DNA of 64,000 bases, taken from Myotis daubentonii. Its lineage: Eukaryota > Chordata > Mammalia > Chiroptera > Vespertilionidae. The notes below the pieces were generated by a model that made no database searches, had not been told where the DNA came from, and saw only the letters and a list, made by a program, of their open reading frames with translations. The number at the start of each line of letters is the position of its first letter. The stretch's first letter is position 1. Both the position numbers and the translations under genes were made by a program. Below are positions 21,901 through 30,900 of the stretch, one piece after another. The stretch is taken from contig NC_081844.1 in assembly GCF_963259705.1 (NCBI RefSeq), forward strand, positions 11,517,715-11,581,714, in the 5' to 3' direction.

Positions 21901-23056
21901 TCACCATGATGCTGCTCTCCTGGTTCTTCTCTGGGGTTAGCTATTGAGCCATAGCCTTCCTTCTTGCCCTCTGTCTCTACTCTTCAGCTTCCACATTGTA
22001 GTAGATATTCTGAAAAGTCCGATTGGATCATGCAAGTCTCCCTAGCCTCATATCTGGAAGTGACCCTGGGCTGACAAGAGAAAAGTTCACTCTCACAAGC
22101 CCCTGTACAGCTTGATTCCTTCCTCTTTCATCTCCTCTCCCTCCTGTCTCTGAATCCTGAGTTACAAGTGCTGTTCTCCAGAAGTGCTCTGTTGAGAGCT
22201 GTTATCAGCAAGTCCTCTGGTGAACTTAAACTCTGTTTCAGAACTTTCCCAGGAGAAGCCCTCCAGGATGTTGACCCTTTCTCAGTTAATGGCTCTGGAG
22301 TTGTGGTCTCCTAGCACTGGCTACCCTGTCATGTCCTTGGCAGTCTCTGAAGGAGAGCCCTGTGTTTCTATGGCTTTTCTCCTGTGCACTTGTTTTCACA
22401 GTGCTTGACACATACCTGGATGCTTAATCAGTGCTTGAATGAATGAATATGTGAAAACTGCTAATTATTACACAGCTTATATTTGGATAGTGCAAAAGTA
22501 TACATCATATTGGTGATGGCTTTGTAAATGTGGTGATTTGGTGTAGTGAAAAACGAAGACTTTGTAAAATTTGCTTATAAATTTGGCTTCACGGCCTCCC
22601 CTTTTTTGGCTAACTCTTCAGAGTGTAAAGACCTGCATTTGAAGCTGTCATGGGTCTGGTCAGATTTTTTCCTGTTGGCAGAAGAATGGGAATTGGCCTG
22701 AGAGCTATAGAGTTGGGTCCCAGCCACTGTGTTCTGGGCATTCATGCACCAGGGGTGGGGAGTACTCTACTCTCCCTTTTGACTCAGACCACCGAAATTC
22801 ACAGGTGATTTGGACTGAGTGGAGCCCACACTGAGGCTAAGATCTGGTTTGCCTGATGAGTTGTGGTGTTTTTTTTCCCTCCCTGTGCCTAGGCCACGTG
22901 CTGTATGCGGACATCAAGATGGAGAATGGGAAGTCCAAGGGGTGCGGTGTGGTTAAGTTTGAGTCTCCAGAGGTGGCTGAGAGAGCCTGCCGGATGATGA
23001 ATGGGATGAAGCTGAGTGGCCGAGAGATTGATGTTCGAATCGATAGAAATGCTTAA
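652..23056 (+). CDS. HNRNPM: HNRNPM, 3' part of gene (ten coding exons in window)
   Basis: Heterogeneous nuclear ribonucleoprotein M, a nuclear pre-mRNA binding protein that regulates alternative splicing and binds G/U-rich RNA. The window has the last coding exons: 652-701, 3297-3357, 6257-6358, 8814-8858, 9563-9640, 13391-13489, 17445-17498, 19479-20281, 20970-21021 and 22893-23056. Together they encode about 501 residues: the end of RRM2, a glycine/methionine-rich linker, the long methionine/arginine repeat region and RRM3. The splice sites are canonical and every junction phase agrees. RRM1 and the promoter lie upstream of the window. Identity was assigned by recall of the mammalian protein, which matches almost residue for residue; differences are conservative (for example DRI for DRL early in the repeat exon). 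The paralogue MYEF2 was excluded because the repeat region has the ERMG pattern of HNRNPM. Confidence 0.97.
798..1378. mobile_element. Non-autonomous hAT transposon, copy A, with nested LINE insertions
   Basis: Terminal inverted repeats begin CAGTGATTTTCAA and end TTGAAAATCGCTG. Flanking 8-bp duplications are gtctaagt (790-797) and gtttaagt (1379-1386), 7 of 8 matching. A second, differently interrupted copy of the same family is at 58926-59645. A short LINE-like tail (about 848-936) and a second LINE tail (972-1193) are inserted in it. Confidence 0.8.
972..1193 (-). mobile_element. LINE-1/HAL1 3' end, inserted in the hAT
   Basis: A retrotransposon 3' end in reverse orientation: its A-rich tail reads as tttatttttaaatttatc near 972. 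Flanked by 12-bp duplications acctcttccctt (960-971) and acctcttccttt (1194-1205). The tail resembles the 3' end of the HAL1 at 54867-57015. Confidence 0.7.
1455..1719 (-). mobile_element. HeliBat non-autonomous Helitron
   Basis: Read on the - strand it begins TCCTATATAATAAAAGGC at 1719 and ends in CTAG at 1455, followed by T, as expected of a Helitron. A CTCF-like core occurs at 1635-1651 (- strand). It abuts a second, oppositely oriented Helitron sequence. Confidence 0.85.
1720..1929 (+). mobile_element. HeliBat Helitron, 5'-truncated, head-to-head with the previous
   Basis: Ends gcatggggcctctag at 1929, the Helitron 3' end. No TC 5' end is seen at the junction, so it is truncated or a compound element. 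Positions 1775-1791 and 1808-1824 form a 17-bp inverted repeat of a CTCF-like core. Confidence 0.75.
2529..2912 (-). repeat. Older Ves-type SINE split by an inner Ves SINE
   Basis: Outer SINE pieces at about 2529-2594 and 2817-2912. A second complete reverse-oriented Ves lies at about 2608-2816 (A-tail side attttattgatttcag, tRNA-like head near 2790). Confidence 0.75.
2925..3142 (-). repeat. Ves SINE
   Basis: Complete reverse-oriented Ves with perfect 15-bp flanking duplications gctccaggctttttt at 2910-2924 and 3143-3157. Confidence 0.92.
3297..3357 (+). CDS. HNRNPM: HNRNPM exon: linker after RRM2
   Basis: Acceptor tttctttcag, donor gtaagt. Phase 0 in, 1 out. Encodes DERALPKGDFFPPERPQQLP, the acidic/proline-rich linker after RRM2. 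Confidence 0.96.
3490..3830 (+). repeat. Old LINE-1 3' fragment
   Basis: Contains the familiar L1 phrases gaacattcattactcagcc and gtggttgccaggggctggga. It resembles the better preserved copy at 57250-57740. Confidence 0.65.
4629..4689 (-). repeat. Tail-only retroinsertion with target duplication
   Basis: A 33-bp T-rich stretch (4643-4675) is flanked by identical 14-bp copies of aacagagggatgtt. This is the footprint of a retrotransposon that kept only its A-tail. Confidence 0.65.
4728..4905 (-). repeat. LINE-like 3' region
   Basis: The tgacattggttaataaaatt block shared with about 872-930. This type of sequence is common in bat and carnivore genomes; assignment to L1 is tentative. Confidence 0.5.
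5050..5585 (-). repeat. Three adjacent reverse-oriented Ves-family SINEs
   Basis: Copies at about 5050-5251, 5255-5417 and 5418-5585. The first is best preserved (ggcatgtgc, gaacccaggacccttcag, ctctatccacta). The other two are more diverged, indicating successive insertions. Confidence 0.75.
5775..5938 (-). repeat. Diverged Ves-family SINE
   Basis: T-rich tail side at 5787-5802, head side taaccattgagccacaatgg ending at about 5938. Confidence 0.7.
6257..6358 (+). CDS. HNRNPM: HNRNPM exon: glycine-rich linker
   Basis: Acceptor tcctttcag, donor gtgaga. Phase 1 to 1. Encodes the HGLGGIGMGLGPGGQ segment and ends GMGNIGPA. Confidence 0.96.
6433..6949 (+). mobile_element. HeliBat Helitron, near full length
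   Basis: Starts TCCTATATAATAAAGAGG after an A at 6432 and ends cctctag before a T at 6950, so the A|T target is intact. It contains a perfect 23-bp inverted repeat (6781-6803 with 6814-6836) and a (CA)n tract (about 6885-6920). Confidence 0.9.
7015..7470 (-). repeat. Ves-family SINE interrupted by a hAT
   Basis: The T-rich tail side is at about 7018-7036 and the body and head at 7288-7470 (accattgagcaaaccagcca). The hAT at 7046-7279 splits it. Confidence 0.7.
7046..7279. mobile_element. Non-autonomous hAT transposon
   Basis: Terminal inverted repeats CAGTGATGGCGAACCT and AGGTTCGCCATCACTG. 8-bp duplications ccctagga (7038-7045) and ccctatga (7280-7287), 7 of 8 matching. No transposase coding; 234 bp. 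Confidence 0.9.
8212..8412. mobile_element. Non-autonomous hAT transposon
   Basis: Ends CAGGAGTGGGGAA and TTCCCCACCCCTG form inverted repeats. Flanking acttagag (8204-8211) and acttacag (8413-8420) are 8-bp duplications with one mismatch. 201 bp, non-coding. Confidence 0.85.
8814..8858 (+). CDS. HNRNPM: HNRNPM exon: glycine/methionine linker
   Basis: Acceptor ctttttaag, donor gtaaga, phase 1 to 1. Encodes GMGMEGIGFGINKMG, 15 residues. Confidence 0.95.
9159..9376 (-). repeat. Ves SINE
   Basis: Complete reverse-oriented copy, with 15-bp duplications gagggtgctgatttt at 9144-9158 and 9377-9391. Confidence 0.92.
9563..9640 (+). CDS. HNRNPM: HNRNPM exon: glycine/methionine linker
   Basis: Acceptor tctctttcag, donor gtaaga, phase 1 to 1. 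Encodes GMEGPFGGGMENMGRFGSGM followed by NMGRIN. All surrounding exons share phase 1, so exon skipping here keeps the frame. Confidence 0.96.
9641..12359 (+). other. HNRNPM intron, mostly unique sequence
   Basis: No coding region found. A MIR-like stretch lies at about 10238-10395 (ccccatttaagcagaaactg, cagagagtgacttgcc). The remainder shows no repeat that I recognise. Confidence 0.5.
10238..10395 (+). repeat. MIR SINE
   Basis: Matches the MIR core in order: gttatccccattt, aaactgaggcccagagag, acttgccctt, then tctgactccagagtctgact. Confidence 0.8.
12360..12756 (+). mobile_element. HeliBat Helitron
   Basis: 5' end TCCTAATATGCTAAG, 3' end gcatggggcctctag followed by T. Carries a CTCF-like core at 12460-12476. 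A (TTTA)n tract follows at 12758-12783. Confidence 0.82.
12790..12930 (+). repeat. Probable MIR SINE
   Basis: Contains gtgaccctggtcaagttac and gagcctcagtttctttgt, the conserved MIR right half. Confidence 0.6.
13391..13489 (+). CDS. HNRNPM: HNRNPM cassette exon (33 codons)
   Basis: Acceptor tttttccacag, donor gtaaga. Phase 1 in and out, 99 bp, so inclusion or skipping keeps the frame between MGRIN and EILSNALK. The peptide begins EMERGMGGGFERDFARNEMG. The common human isoform that I recall joins MGRIN directly to EILSNALK, so this is probably alternatively spliced. The paralogue MYEF2 has a similar MERDFGRGDIG segment at the equivalent place, supporting real coding use. Confidence 0.85.
13960..14025 (-). 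repeat. Tail-only retroinsertion with 17-bp duplication
   Basis: Identical copies of cagagaaactcatttta at 13960-13976 and 14009-14025 flank 32 bp of T-rich sequence. Confidence 0.7.
14592..14799 (-). repeat. Diverged Ves-family SINE
   Basis: Tail side at about 14592-14612, head ccaccaagccacactggcca ending at about 14799. The body keeps gaaacatcgattagctgcct. Confidence 0.8.
15181..15385 (+). repeat. Ves SINE
   Basis: Complete + copy starting ccctacccggtttggctcag. Flanks tttattgtcgtttggc and tttattgtcatttggc are duplications with one mismatch. Confidence 0.9.
15386..17444 (+). other. HNRNPM intron, no recognised feature
   Basis: No splice-compatible coding segment matching HNRNPM and no repeat that I could place with confidence. 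Possible diverged repeat sequence about 16320-16560. Confidence 0.4.
17445..17498 (+). CDS. HNRNPM: HNRNPM exon: EILSNALKRGEIIAKQGG
   Basis: Acceptor gatttccttag, donor gtagga, phase 1 to 1. Encodes the highly conserved EILSNALKRGEIIAKQGG peptide preceding the methionine repeats. Confidence 0.97.
17620..17775 (+). repeat. MIR SINE
   Basis: Contains gacatttggcaagttactga, cctctctaattt and aaatgagttaatacatgtaa in MIR order. Confidence 0.75.
19479..20281 (+). CDS. HNRNPM: HNRNPM large repeat exon
   Basis: 803-bp exon, acceptor ccctctttcag, donor gtaagt; 2 + 267 codons. It encodes a tandem array of imperfect 6-8 residue repeats of the GxxIERMG and MDRMG type, then FDRAIEMERGNFGGSF and the first strand of RRM3 (QIFVRN, RNP2). 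The methionine/arginine repeats are characteristic of hnRNP M. GC content and CG density are far above the neighbouring introns. The repeat structure produces long antisense open frames that are not genes. Confidence 0.98.
20282..20969 (+). other. HNRNPM intron, no recognised feature
   Basis: Unique intronic sequence. A C-rich polypyrimidine tract (20944-20967) directly precedes the acceptor. Confidence 0.5.
20970..21021 (+). CDS. HNRNPM: HNRNPM exon: RRM3 part 1
   Basis: Acceptor tctcccccccag, donor gtaagt. Encodes LPFDFTWKMLKDKFNEC, loop 1 and helix 1 of RRM3. Confidence 0.97.
21022..22892 (+). other. HNRNPM last intron
   Basis: Mostly unique sequence. A diverged reverse-oriented Ves-like fragment lies at about 21640-21780 (gagagaaacatctatcggtt) after a short (TG)n. 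No other feature recognised. Confidence 0.45.
22893..23056 (+). CDS. HNRNPM: HNRNPM terminal coding exon: RRM3 end and stop
   Basis: Acceptor cctgtgcctag. Encodes GHVLYADIKMENGKSKGCG, RNP1 KGCGVVKF, and the C-terminus GREIDVRIDRNA, with stop TAA at 23054-23056. Confidence 0.98.
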
Positions 23057-23320
23057 GCAGTTGCCTTTTTTAAACATCGATACCAGACCTCTGAATTTGT
23101 ATTTTTTCTTGTTAACCATTTTAATTTGTTGGCTGGATGTATAAAGATGTTTAAAAAATTCAGTTGCTTTTTGGGGTAATTTGAATTACTTTTTTAATGA
23201 CTGGGGTTCCATTTGACTGTTTGCATTGAGATTGCAATGTGCGCAATTTTTTTTGTAGTTGTGGCATCTTGTTGACATCAAATATGACTTTGATAATAAA
23301 TACCAGTTCCTGAAAGTTGC
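23057..23320 (+). terminator. HNRNPM: HNRNPM 3'UTR and poly(A) site
   Basis: AATAAA at 23295-23300 with a GT-rich downstream element (ttttgtgtgtgtgttgtgg, 23325-23343). This predicts cleavage about 23315-23322 and a short 3'UTR near 260 nt. Confidence 0.88.
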
Positions 23321-23607
23321 TTGCTTTTGTGTGTGTGTTGTGGGGCCACCACCCAATATTTGGGGAGCAGGAACCACTCAGTCTCCTTTCTACCTTTGGA
23401 GCTGTGAACACCAGGAGTCTCATCCCCATTCTTGCTTGTCTGTGGACCCTGCTCCTTTAGGAACTAACTATGGAAACTTTATCCTGAGTGGACTTTAAAT
23501 CCCTTGTGTTGGTAATGGAGACTTGGCTGTTAGCTGTCCTGTCTCCCTTCTGTGCAGTTTCTTGAAGGGGTACAGGCACTACATTGGGTTCATTTCTAGT
23601 TCAGCTT

Positions 23608-23900
23608 TTGTCTTAGTCTGCTCTGGCTGCTATAACAAAAATACCATAAGCTGGGTGGTTTATAAACAACAAATTGATTTCTCACAATCTGGAGGCTCAG
23701 AAGTCCAAGATTAAAATGCCAGCAGTCTCAGTGTCTGGTGAGAGAGCCAGATCCTGGTTCATAGTGCCTTCTGTTACCTCACATGGTAGAAAGGACAAAA
23801 GAGCTTTCTTGGGGATAATAGAGCTAATTGCCTCTCAAATTAGGCATTAGGATTTGGAGAGGGGGGTGGGGACCAAATATTCAGTTCATAATAGCTTTCT
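23608..23900 (-). repeat. MLT1-type (ERVL-MaLR) solo LTR
   Basis: Begins gtcttagtctgctctggctg, then aaaataccataagctgggtg and ctcacaatctggaggctcag. This is the antisense 3' end of MLT1 LTRs as I recall them. No internal retroviral coding region. Confidence 0.7.
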
Positions 23901-24001
23901 TTACTAAAAACAGACTAAGCAGGGTGTGAGTTTCTGAGCATGTTTAGTCCCATAGAGGTTCAGGCTGAACTTAATACCTGGGCTGTGTCAGAACTGGGTC
24001 C

Positions 24002-24225
24002 CCCTGCCCTAGCTGGTTTGGCTCAGTAGATAGGGTATCAGCCTGCAGACTGAAGGGTCTCAGGTTTGATTCCAGCCAAGGGCACATGCCTGGGTTGCGG
24101 GCTCAATCTCTAGTGTGGGACCTGCAGGAGGCAGCCGATCCATGATTCTCATTGATGTTTCCATCTCTCTCCCCCTCTCCTTTCCTCTCTGAATTCAATA
24201 AAAATATATTAAAACAAAAACAAAA
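24002..24225 (+). repeat. Ves SINE
   Basis: Starts ccctgccctagctggtttgg and ends in an A-rich tail (aataaaaatatattaaaaca). Confidence 0.88.
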
Positions 24226-24719
24226 CTGGGCTACCACCACCAAAACGTGACCTCATACATGGGTCCACTTGGGCTAGACAGCTGCTTGCAGCCTGTAAGG
24301 AGCAGCAGTTGCCACTTGTCCTGTCTGCATGTGGCGGGGCAGTGTTGGATGTGTCCTGCCTGACTCCCTCTCAATCATGATTGGCAGCTGACAGGGCTCT
24401 GTCACAGGAATTCAAACCTTGAAGTCTATCAGGTTACGAGTTTCCTTGCCGCCACCTCCCCACCACACTTTTCTCCTCGCCTTTATCCCTGAGAGGTGAG
24501 AACATGAAGGAGGGGGTCGGCCCCACAGACCCATGAGTGTTTGATCATGTCTCTACACTGTGTGCCTGTCAGGTGGGAAAGAAAAAACAAGAAGCCGTGA
24601 TCACTTTAAAGAAAGGCTTTATGTGGTCCATGTACAGTCAGGTGTGAGCCTTGGCAGTTCTGTGGCCTTGAAGCTGGGATCCAGGATTCCTAGGTTAGTG
24701 GGTGGTTGTCCTGGGCCCC

Positions 24720-24742
24720 TTTAAAGTCCTGCAGGCTTTATT
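24720..24742 (-). terminator. PRAM1: PRAM1 poly(A) signal
   Basis: AATAAA on the - strand (24742-24737), about 150 nt after the PRAM1 stop. HNRNPM and PRAM1 are therefore tail-to-tail about 1.4 kb apart. Confidence 0.75.
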
Positions 24743-24889
24743 GTTCTCGGGGAAATGGTTGGCTTTCTAGAGGGTCTACAGAGGAGGAAGGGTGATTTCC
24801 AGTGACGACTCCAGGGGAAATAGGGTGGGGGCTTACCCCTTCCTCAAATGCTGTGGTCCCCGCCAACCCAACCAGCACATCTACATACC

Positions 24890-24923
24890 CTAGAAGCCAA
24901 CGTCATCGTACACCTCCGTTTCC
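24890..24923 (-). CDS. PRAM1: PRAM1 last coding exon
   Basis: Acceptor ctccaccag; encodes (L)ETEVYDDVGF then TAG at 24892-24890. The human tail after YDDV is missing here. Confidence 0.88.
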
Positions 24924-27900
24924 CTGGTGGAGAGTACAGTTGGGTTAGCAGAGACAGAAGTTACCCCTGGGCCCATCAACACCCACCCCACCCCCAATCA
25001 CAGCAGCACTCACAAGGGCAGCAGTGCAACTCTGGGCACATAGCCATCTGCAGAAAGAGCAGGGATGAGTGAATTCTTGGTCTGGCGGTTGTAGGGCCCG
25101 TCTCCCCAGTCTGCCAGCCCAGCTTACTCACACTTGCCCTTGGTGTCCCGGCACAGCATCTCCTCCTTGTTGGTGAACTCAATCACCTCCAGGATCTCCC
25201 CACGTCGGATCCCCAGGTGCTTCCCACCCCCACGCCGTGTCTTGGCATTGGGGTCAATCATCATCTTTGTCTGAATCACGATCTCCCCCTCAAACTGGGG
25301 AGGGGCATGTTAGAGCTTTGGCTGTGCTGACCCTCCCTCCCCCAACCCCAGGGGCCTTGGGCAACTGGACTGACCCCAGCCCTCCCAGGGCTCTTGCCAA
25401 CCTTGAACTTCTTCCGGAACTCCCTCTCAGCTTTCTCCGCCTTCCGGATTTTCTTCAGGGCCTTAGGGTCCACAGGCAACAACTGCTGTGGCTGAGGTGC
25501 CTTTTCTTTCCTGGGTCACTCAAGGAATTAGGTGCTTATGAGCACCTCAGGGGTTCCCTTCCACAGCTATCCCAGAGCTCGGCCCCTCCCTGCTTTGCCC
25601 GGTGGTACCTGAGCTCAGGGTCTTCTGGTGGCTTCCTGGGGGGTTGCTGGATAGATGGCACTTCATCTGGGGGCAGTCAGAACACCATATTAGGACAGGG
25701 ACCATCAGCCTGGCCTCTCTTGACCCTGGTTGCTTGATCTTGAGTGAGCCTTCCCTCTGTCAGCTTTTAAGACATTGCCCCTTATTCATGTCATTTCCAA
25801 CTTATTGATAAGGAAACAAAGGCTCTGGGAGGTAAAATAACCTGCCTAAGTTCACCCAGATGATAAGTGGTAGAGAGAGAGGATTTATACGCTTTTGAGG
25901 CCATTTCATGTCTGGTGCCTAGAGCAGATTGGGTTGTAGGAATTATGAAATTTAGGTTAAAAATGAGGCAAAAGCATTTCCTGGAGGCAAATTAAGCCTC
26001 TAAGAAGGGGCCAAAGGAGTGCGGTTCTTGGATTGGCCTGGCTAATGATGAGACTAGACCAGTGGTCGGCAAACTCTCTAGTCAACAGAGCCAGATATCA
26101 ACAGTACAACAATTGAAATTTCTTTTGAGAGCCAAATTTTTTAAACTTAAACTATGTAGATAGGTACATTGTTATTAACTTAATTAGGGTACTCCTAAAC
26201 TGGCCTTTGCTAAAAACGTCCTCAATCTGATTGAGGTACGTTCGCTGAGGTCGACCCCTCCCAACTCTCCCATCCACACTCGTCTTGTATACTTGTTTCA
26301 GATAGACGAGTGTGGATGGGAGAGTTGGAAGGGGTCGACCTCAGCGAACGCACCTCAAAACAATGTACCCACCCCCCACCCCCACCCCCCCCACCCCACC
26401 CCCCGCGCTGCGTCTCCCGTCGCCCGACCTCTCCCCCACCCCACTTCTAACGCCACTTCTTCAAAATAGACTCGCCCAGGCCGAAAACCGGCTGCTGTGC
26501 ATGGGCCACGAAGTTACAGTCACACTGTATGTGCGCACCCACACGTGGTTTTTTGTGGAAGAGCCACACTCAAGGGGCCAAAGAGCCGCATGTGGCTCAT
26601 GAGCCGCGGTTTGCCGACCACTGGACTAGACTATGAAGGGTCTCCCAGGGTGGGGCAGACTTCCTGGCAAGTGACCAGCCTTCCTAGTAGGAGGCTGTTG
26701 GTCATGGAATTGGCTTACAGTGAGAGCCTCACGAACAGGAGAATGAAGGCTCAAGCAGCCCACTGAGAGAGTATTTGCTTGGTGGTCTTGCCCCTTCAGG
26801 CATTGAGCTTGCCTCCAGCCTCTGCCTGATGCTCAGTTGATGGTGCCATCCCACCCAAAATACCCACTCCAGCTGCTCCTATTTCTTCCAGAGGCTGCCC
26901 AGACCAGGAATGGTCACCCAATGGGTGCAGTCTACAAACCCATTGTTGCAGTAGAGTACACCACTGAACACGGGTGTGGGATGGACCTGGTGTACCTGTG
27001 ACCCAAGCTTGGCAATGTGACCCCAAGCAGGCCCTATGGGGAAAGGCAGGCTCCTGTTTAGATCCTGGGGAAAAGGTGGGCCTGACCTTCAGCTGTGTGA
27101 AGATGTGGAGCAGCTATTGCTCTGAGTGGTTGGAGTTGGGGAAGGGGAAGGTGTGGGCCATGCCTGCAAGGCTGCTGGAAGTGGAGTGGCCACAGGCATT
27201 CCCTTTCCATGTCCATGTCCCCAACAGTGACCCCTCAGAGCCACATTTAGAGCAGAAGCAGGAGGGGCCCTGTCAGAAAGCTCTACGAACTGCTAACAGA
27301 GGGCTTTGGTAAGCAGCCCCTGGAGAAAGCTCAGGAGAAGTAGTCACAGAAGCAGCAGATCTGGGTGGGAGGTACTAATGGGGAGGGAGAGGTAGCATCC
27401 TAAAGACACCCCTGATGGAAGGTTCCCCCACCGGAGGCAAGGCCTTCCAAAGCCAGGGCAGGGAAGCTGTCTGGAAGCCGGGGACCTGAACTTGTGTGTA
27501 CTGGCTGTGTAAGCGCAACAAGATACTTCTCACATCCTCAAGCTTCCACATGTATAAGTGGGCATGACATTGCCTTGGGTAGGGGTCTGTGCAGATTCAG
27601 TGACACACATGTAAAGTGCTTGTGTGGAAGCACTTTTTGTTTGCACTCAGCGTTGGTGAAGGCATTAAACCTGGTGCTGGGCCGGAGGTGTGGGCCTGCT
27701 AGGCTAGCATCCTCTCCAGGAGCAGACTTGGAAGAAGGGGGAGAGAAGGGGCCTTTGGAACTCAGAGCACTCAGAGAGAGGTGTCAGGGATATACCCTGT
27801 GTCCAGGCCCAAGTCCTCAGGCACCTCCAACACAATCGATCTATGAGGGACCTTGACGCCTTTCTTTTACCCGATTCAGGGAAGGCTTCACTCTACATAC

Positions 27901-30900
27901 AACCAGGCCCAAGGCCAGCTCCCTCGCTCCCTCGCTCCCTCTCGCTCCTGTGTAATACACCGCCAAGTCCTCTTGCCGCTTTTTACCCGACTCTTCCACT
28001 TTGACCTGGGCCACCCCTCTGCCCTGGCTACATCATGTTCACTGGCTCTTGGCCTCTGTGCTGCCCTTCACTATGCTGTGCTGCCCATCAGGAACTGGTG
28101 TGACCTTCCTGAAAGGCCCCTACTCCACCCTGCTTTCTCCCCTGCATTGTCAGGAAACAGAATGGCAGAAAATGCCCTTGCAGCAGATAGGTCCCAGGTA
28201 CCCAGGCTGGCTGTGTCCAGCCCCGCTGCCAACAAACCTTTGCCCTTGGTGCTGGGGCTGGAGTCTGTCAGGTCCACATCATCGTACAGCTCATAGATCT
28301 CCTCTTGGTCCCTGCAGGGGTACCTGAGATAAGGGCCTCTTTCAGGCCCATGACTGGCACCTGTGCCCCCTTATTCTCCACACTCACTTTAGGATGGCCT
28401 TAGGCTGTCTGGCCTGGAAGTGGATTCCAGCAGAAGAGCAGGTCTTCTGTAGAGCTGTGGAAAGAGGAGAGCAGGAAGGAGGCAGGCATGGCCAGGGAGC
28501 CTCTGCCCCCTTCCTTTCAGCCTGGGGTGCCCGACTCACTTGTGATTGCTGCCGAGGGTCTCTGAAAGCTCTGGACATCCTTGAGGCCCGGGGGAAGCGG
28601 GGGTTTGGCAGGTGGCGGTCCCAGGCTGCTGACTGGAGGCAGAGGCCTCTGCCGTGGTGCGTGGCCGGGTTTGAGGCCCAGCCTTGACCCTCCACCATGA
28701 ATGAGAACTCCTGACTTCTTTTGCCTCGCTCCAAACCCTGGGCTGAGTGGGAATCTGGTGCTGGAGCCCACAACAGCCATGGGCAGGGAGCTCTCCGAAA
28801 CAGAGCCAGGCAGTGGGGGCTTTCTAGAGGGATCCCCAAAGAACTCTGCCTGCCGGGGCTTCTTGGGCAGAGCATTGTTTTCAGGCTGTGAAAACTTGCG
28901 GGGGGTCCCCTGGCCCTCCGATTGTGGAAACTTCCTGTGGTAGAAGCTGACCTCAGGCTCTGAGGACGTCCTGGGGAGGCTGCTCAGCTTGGGCTTTGGG
29001 GGCTTAGAAAGTGCTTTGAATTCAGACTGCTGTGGCCTCTTGGGAAACACACAGACCTCGGGCTCTGAGGACGTCCTGGTGAGGTCACCAGGCTCAAGCT
29101 GCAGGGCCTTCCTGGGGTGGTTACTCAGCTGAGGTGGTGGGGTCTTTTTTGGGAAGGCGCTGAAGTCAGGCTGTGAAAAGTTGGGGTGGGGCTCACTGGG
29201 CTCAGGCTTCCAGGGGGGCATCTGAGGCTGCTGGGGCTTTCTGAACTCAAGGGGTGGGGGCTTCTTTGGCAAGTTACTGAACTCAGGCTGTGAGGCCTTC
29301 AGGATAGCCTCATTGGACTCAGGCTGCCAGAACTTTCTGGGGAATGTACTGAATTTGGGTTCGGTGGGAGGCCTGATGGGGTTGCTGAGGTCAGGCTGCT
29401 GGGGCTTCTGGGCAAGTGCACTGGGCTCCAGCTGTAAGGCCTTCTGAGGGTCCTCACTGACCTCGGGCTGCAGGGGCTTCCTGGGGAGCACGGTGGCCTC
29501 GAGCCCTGGGAACTTCTTGTGGAGTTCACTGAACTCAGATTTGGAGGGCTTCTTGGGCAGATGAGTGAACTCAGGCTGTGGGGGCTTCCTGGGCACTGCA
29601 ATGAACTCGGGCGGTGGGGGCTTCCTAGGCAGATCAGTGAACTCGGGCGGTGAGGGCTTCTTAGAGTGCTCACTGGGCTCAGGCTGTGGAAACTTCTTGG
29701 GGAGTTTCTTGAACTCAGGCTTTGGAGATTTGGGGGGGAGTTCACTGGTCTCAGGCTGAGAGGCCTGGAATTTTGCTTGAAGGCTCCGGAAGTCCTGATG
29801 GCTCCCCTTGGGGACACAGTCAGTCAGTCAGGGACTGGTACACACAGGAGTTGTGTAAAGACCAACATGGAGAAACGTGGACATGGTCACAGACCCACAC
29901 CACCCCTTCCTTGTTCTTTTACCCCCATGTCTCCAGTTCCTTCTGTTTTAATTGCAAATTACATCCGGAATCCAACCACTTCTCACTGTCTGCAGCACTG
30001 TCACCCATTAGATCAGTGGTTCTCAACCTGTGGGTCGCGACCCCTTTGGCGGTTGAACAACCCTTTCACAGGGGTCACCTAAGACCATCCTGCATATCAG
30101 ATATTTACATGACGATTCGTAACAGTAGCAACATTACAGATATGAAGTAGCAACGAAAATAATTTTATGGTTGGGTCACAACATGAGGAACTGTGTTTAA
30201 AGGGCCAGAGGGTTGAGAACCACTGCATTAGATGCACCTTCCCATTGCCTCCTCCCTGGACTCCTGCCCACCCTCCATCTCTGATTAGTATCCCCACAGC
30301 AGCCAGAGGGAGCCTGTTAACCCTGAGTCTCCAACCTGCATGGTTTTTCTTTTAGTACCTGACACCATGTATCAAATTTATGTCACTTAGGTTTATTTTT
30401 TCCTTTTTCTTTCGTTCTTTGTACTTATATTGTTTTTTAAATGCAGTGACTTGGCTAATTTCATTGCTGTCTTCCCAGTGCCTGGTACACAGTAGGTGCT
30501 CAGTAAATATTTGTTGAAATAAAGAACATAGAGGCCACAAAGTCTGGCATAGACTCAGTCACATTCAGTCCGATAGTCATGACTCACAGAGATGGATGCA
30601 GAGATACTTGGGAACCTGGAGGCAAATGTGGTGCAGGGTTTCTCACAGTCCCAGATCCCATAGTGATGGTCGGGGACACTCAGTCAATAATGCCATGAGA
30701 AATGGTAGGCAGAACGCGCACCACCCCCCCCCCCACCCCACCCCCCCCCCGCCCCAAGCACGGTCAGGCAGTGTGTCATCTATGGCACACACAGTCTGTC
30801 CTAGGTATAGTGCTGATCATCCATACCATTGGTTATACACAGACAGATGCACAAACTAGACCAGGCCTGCTCTAATGACAAGTCCCACAAAGACACCCCT

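Noticed and set aside
29299..29817. 172-codon serine-rich frame in PRAM1 exon 2
   Set aside because: Alternative frame of the same repeat array. The phase-consistent frame is the KPPQPEF one, spliced at both ends.
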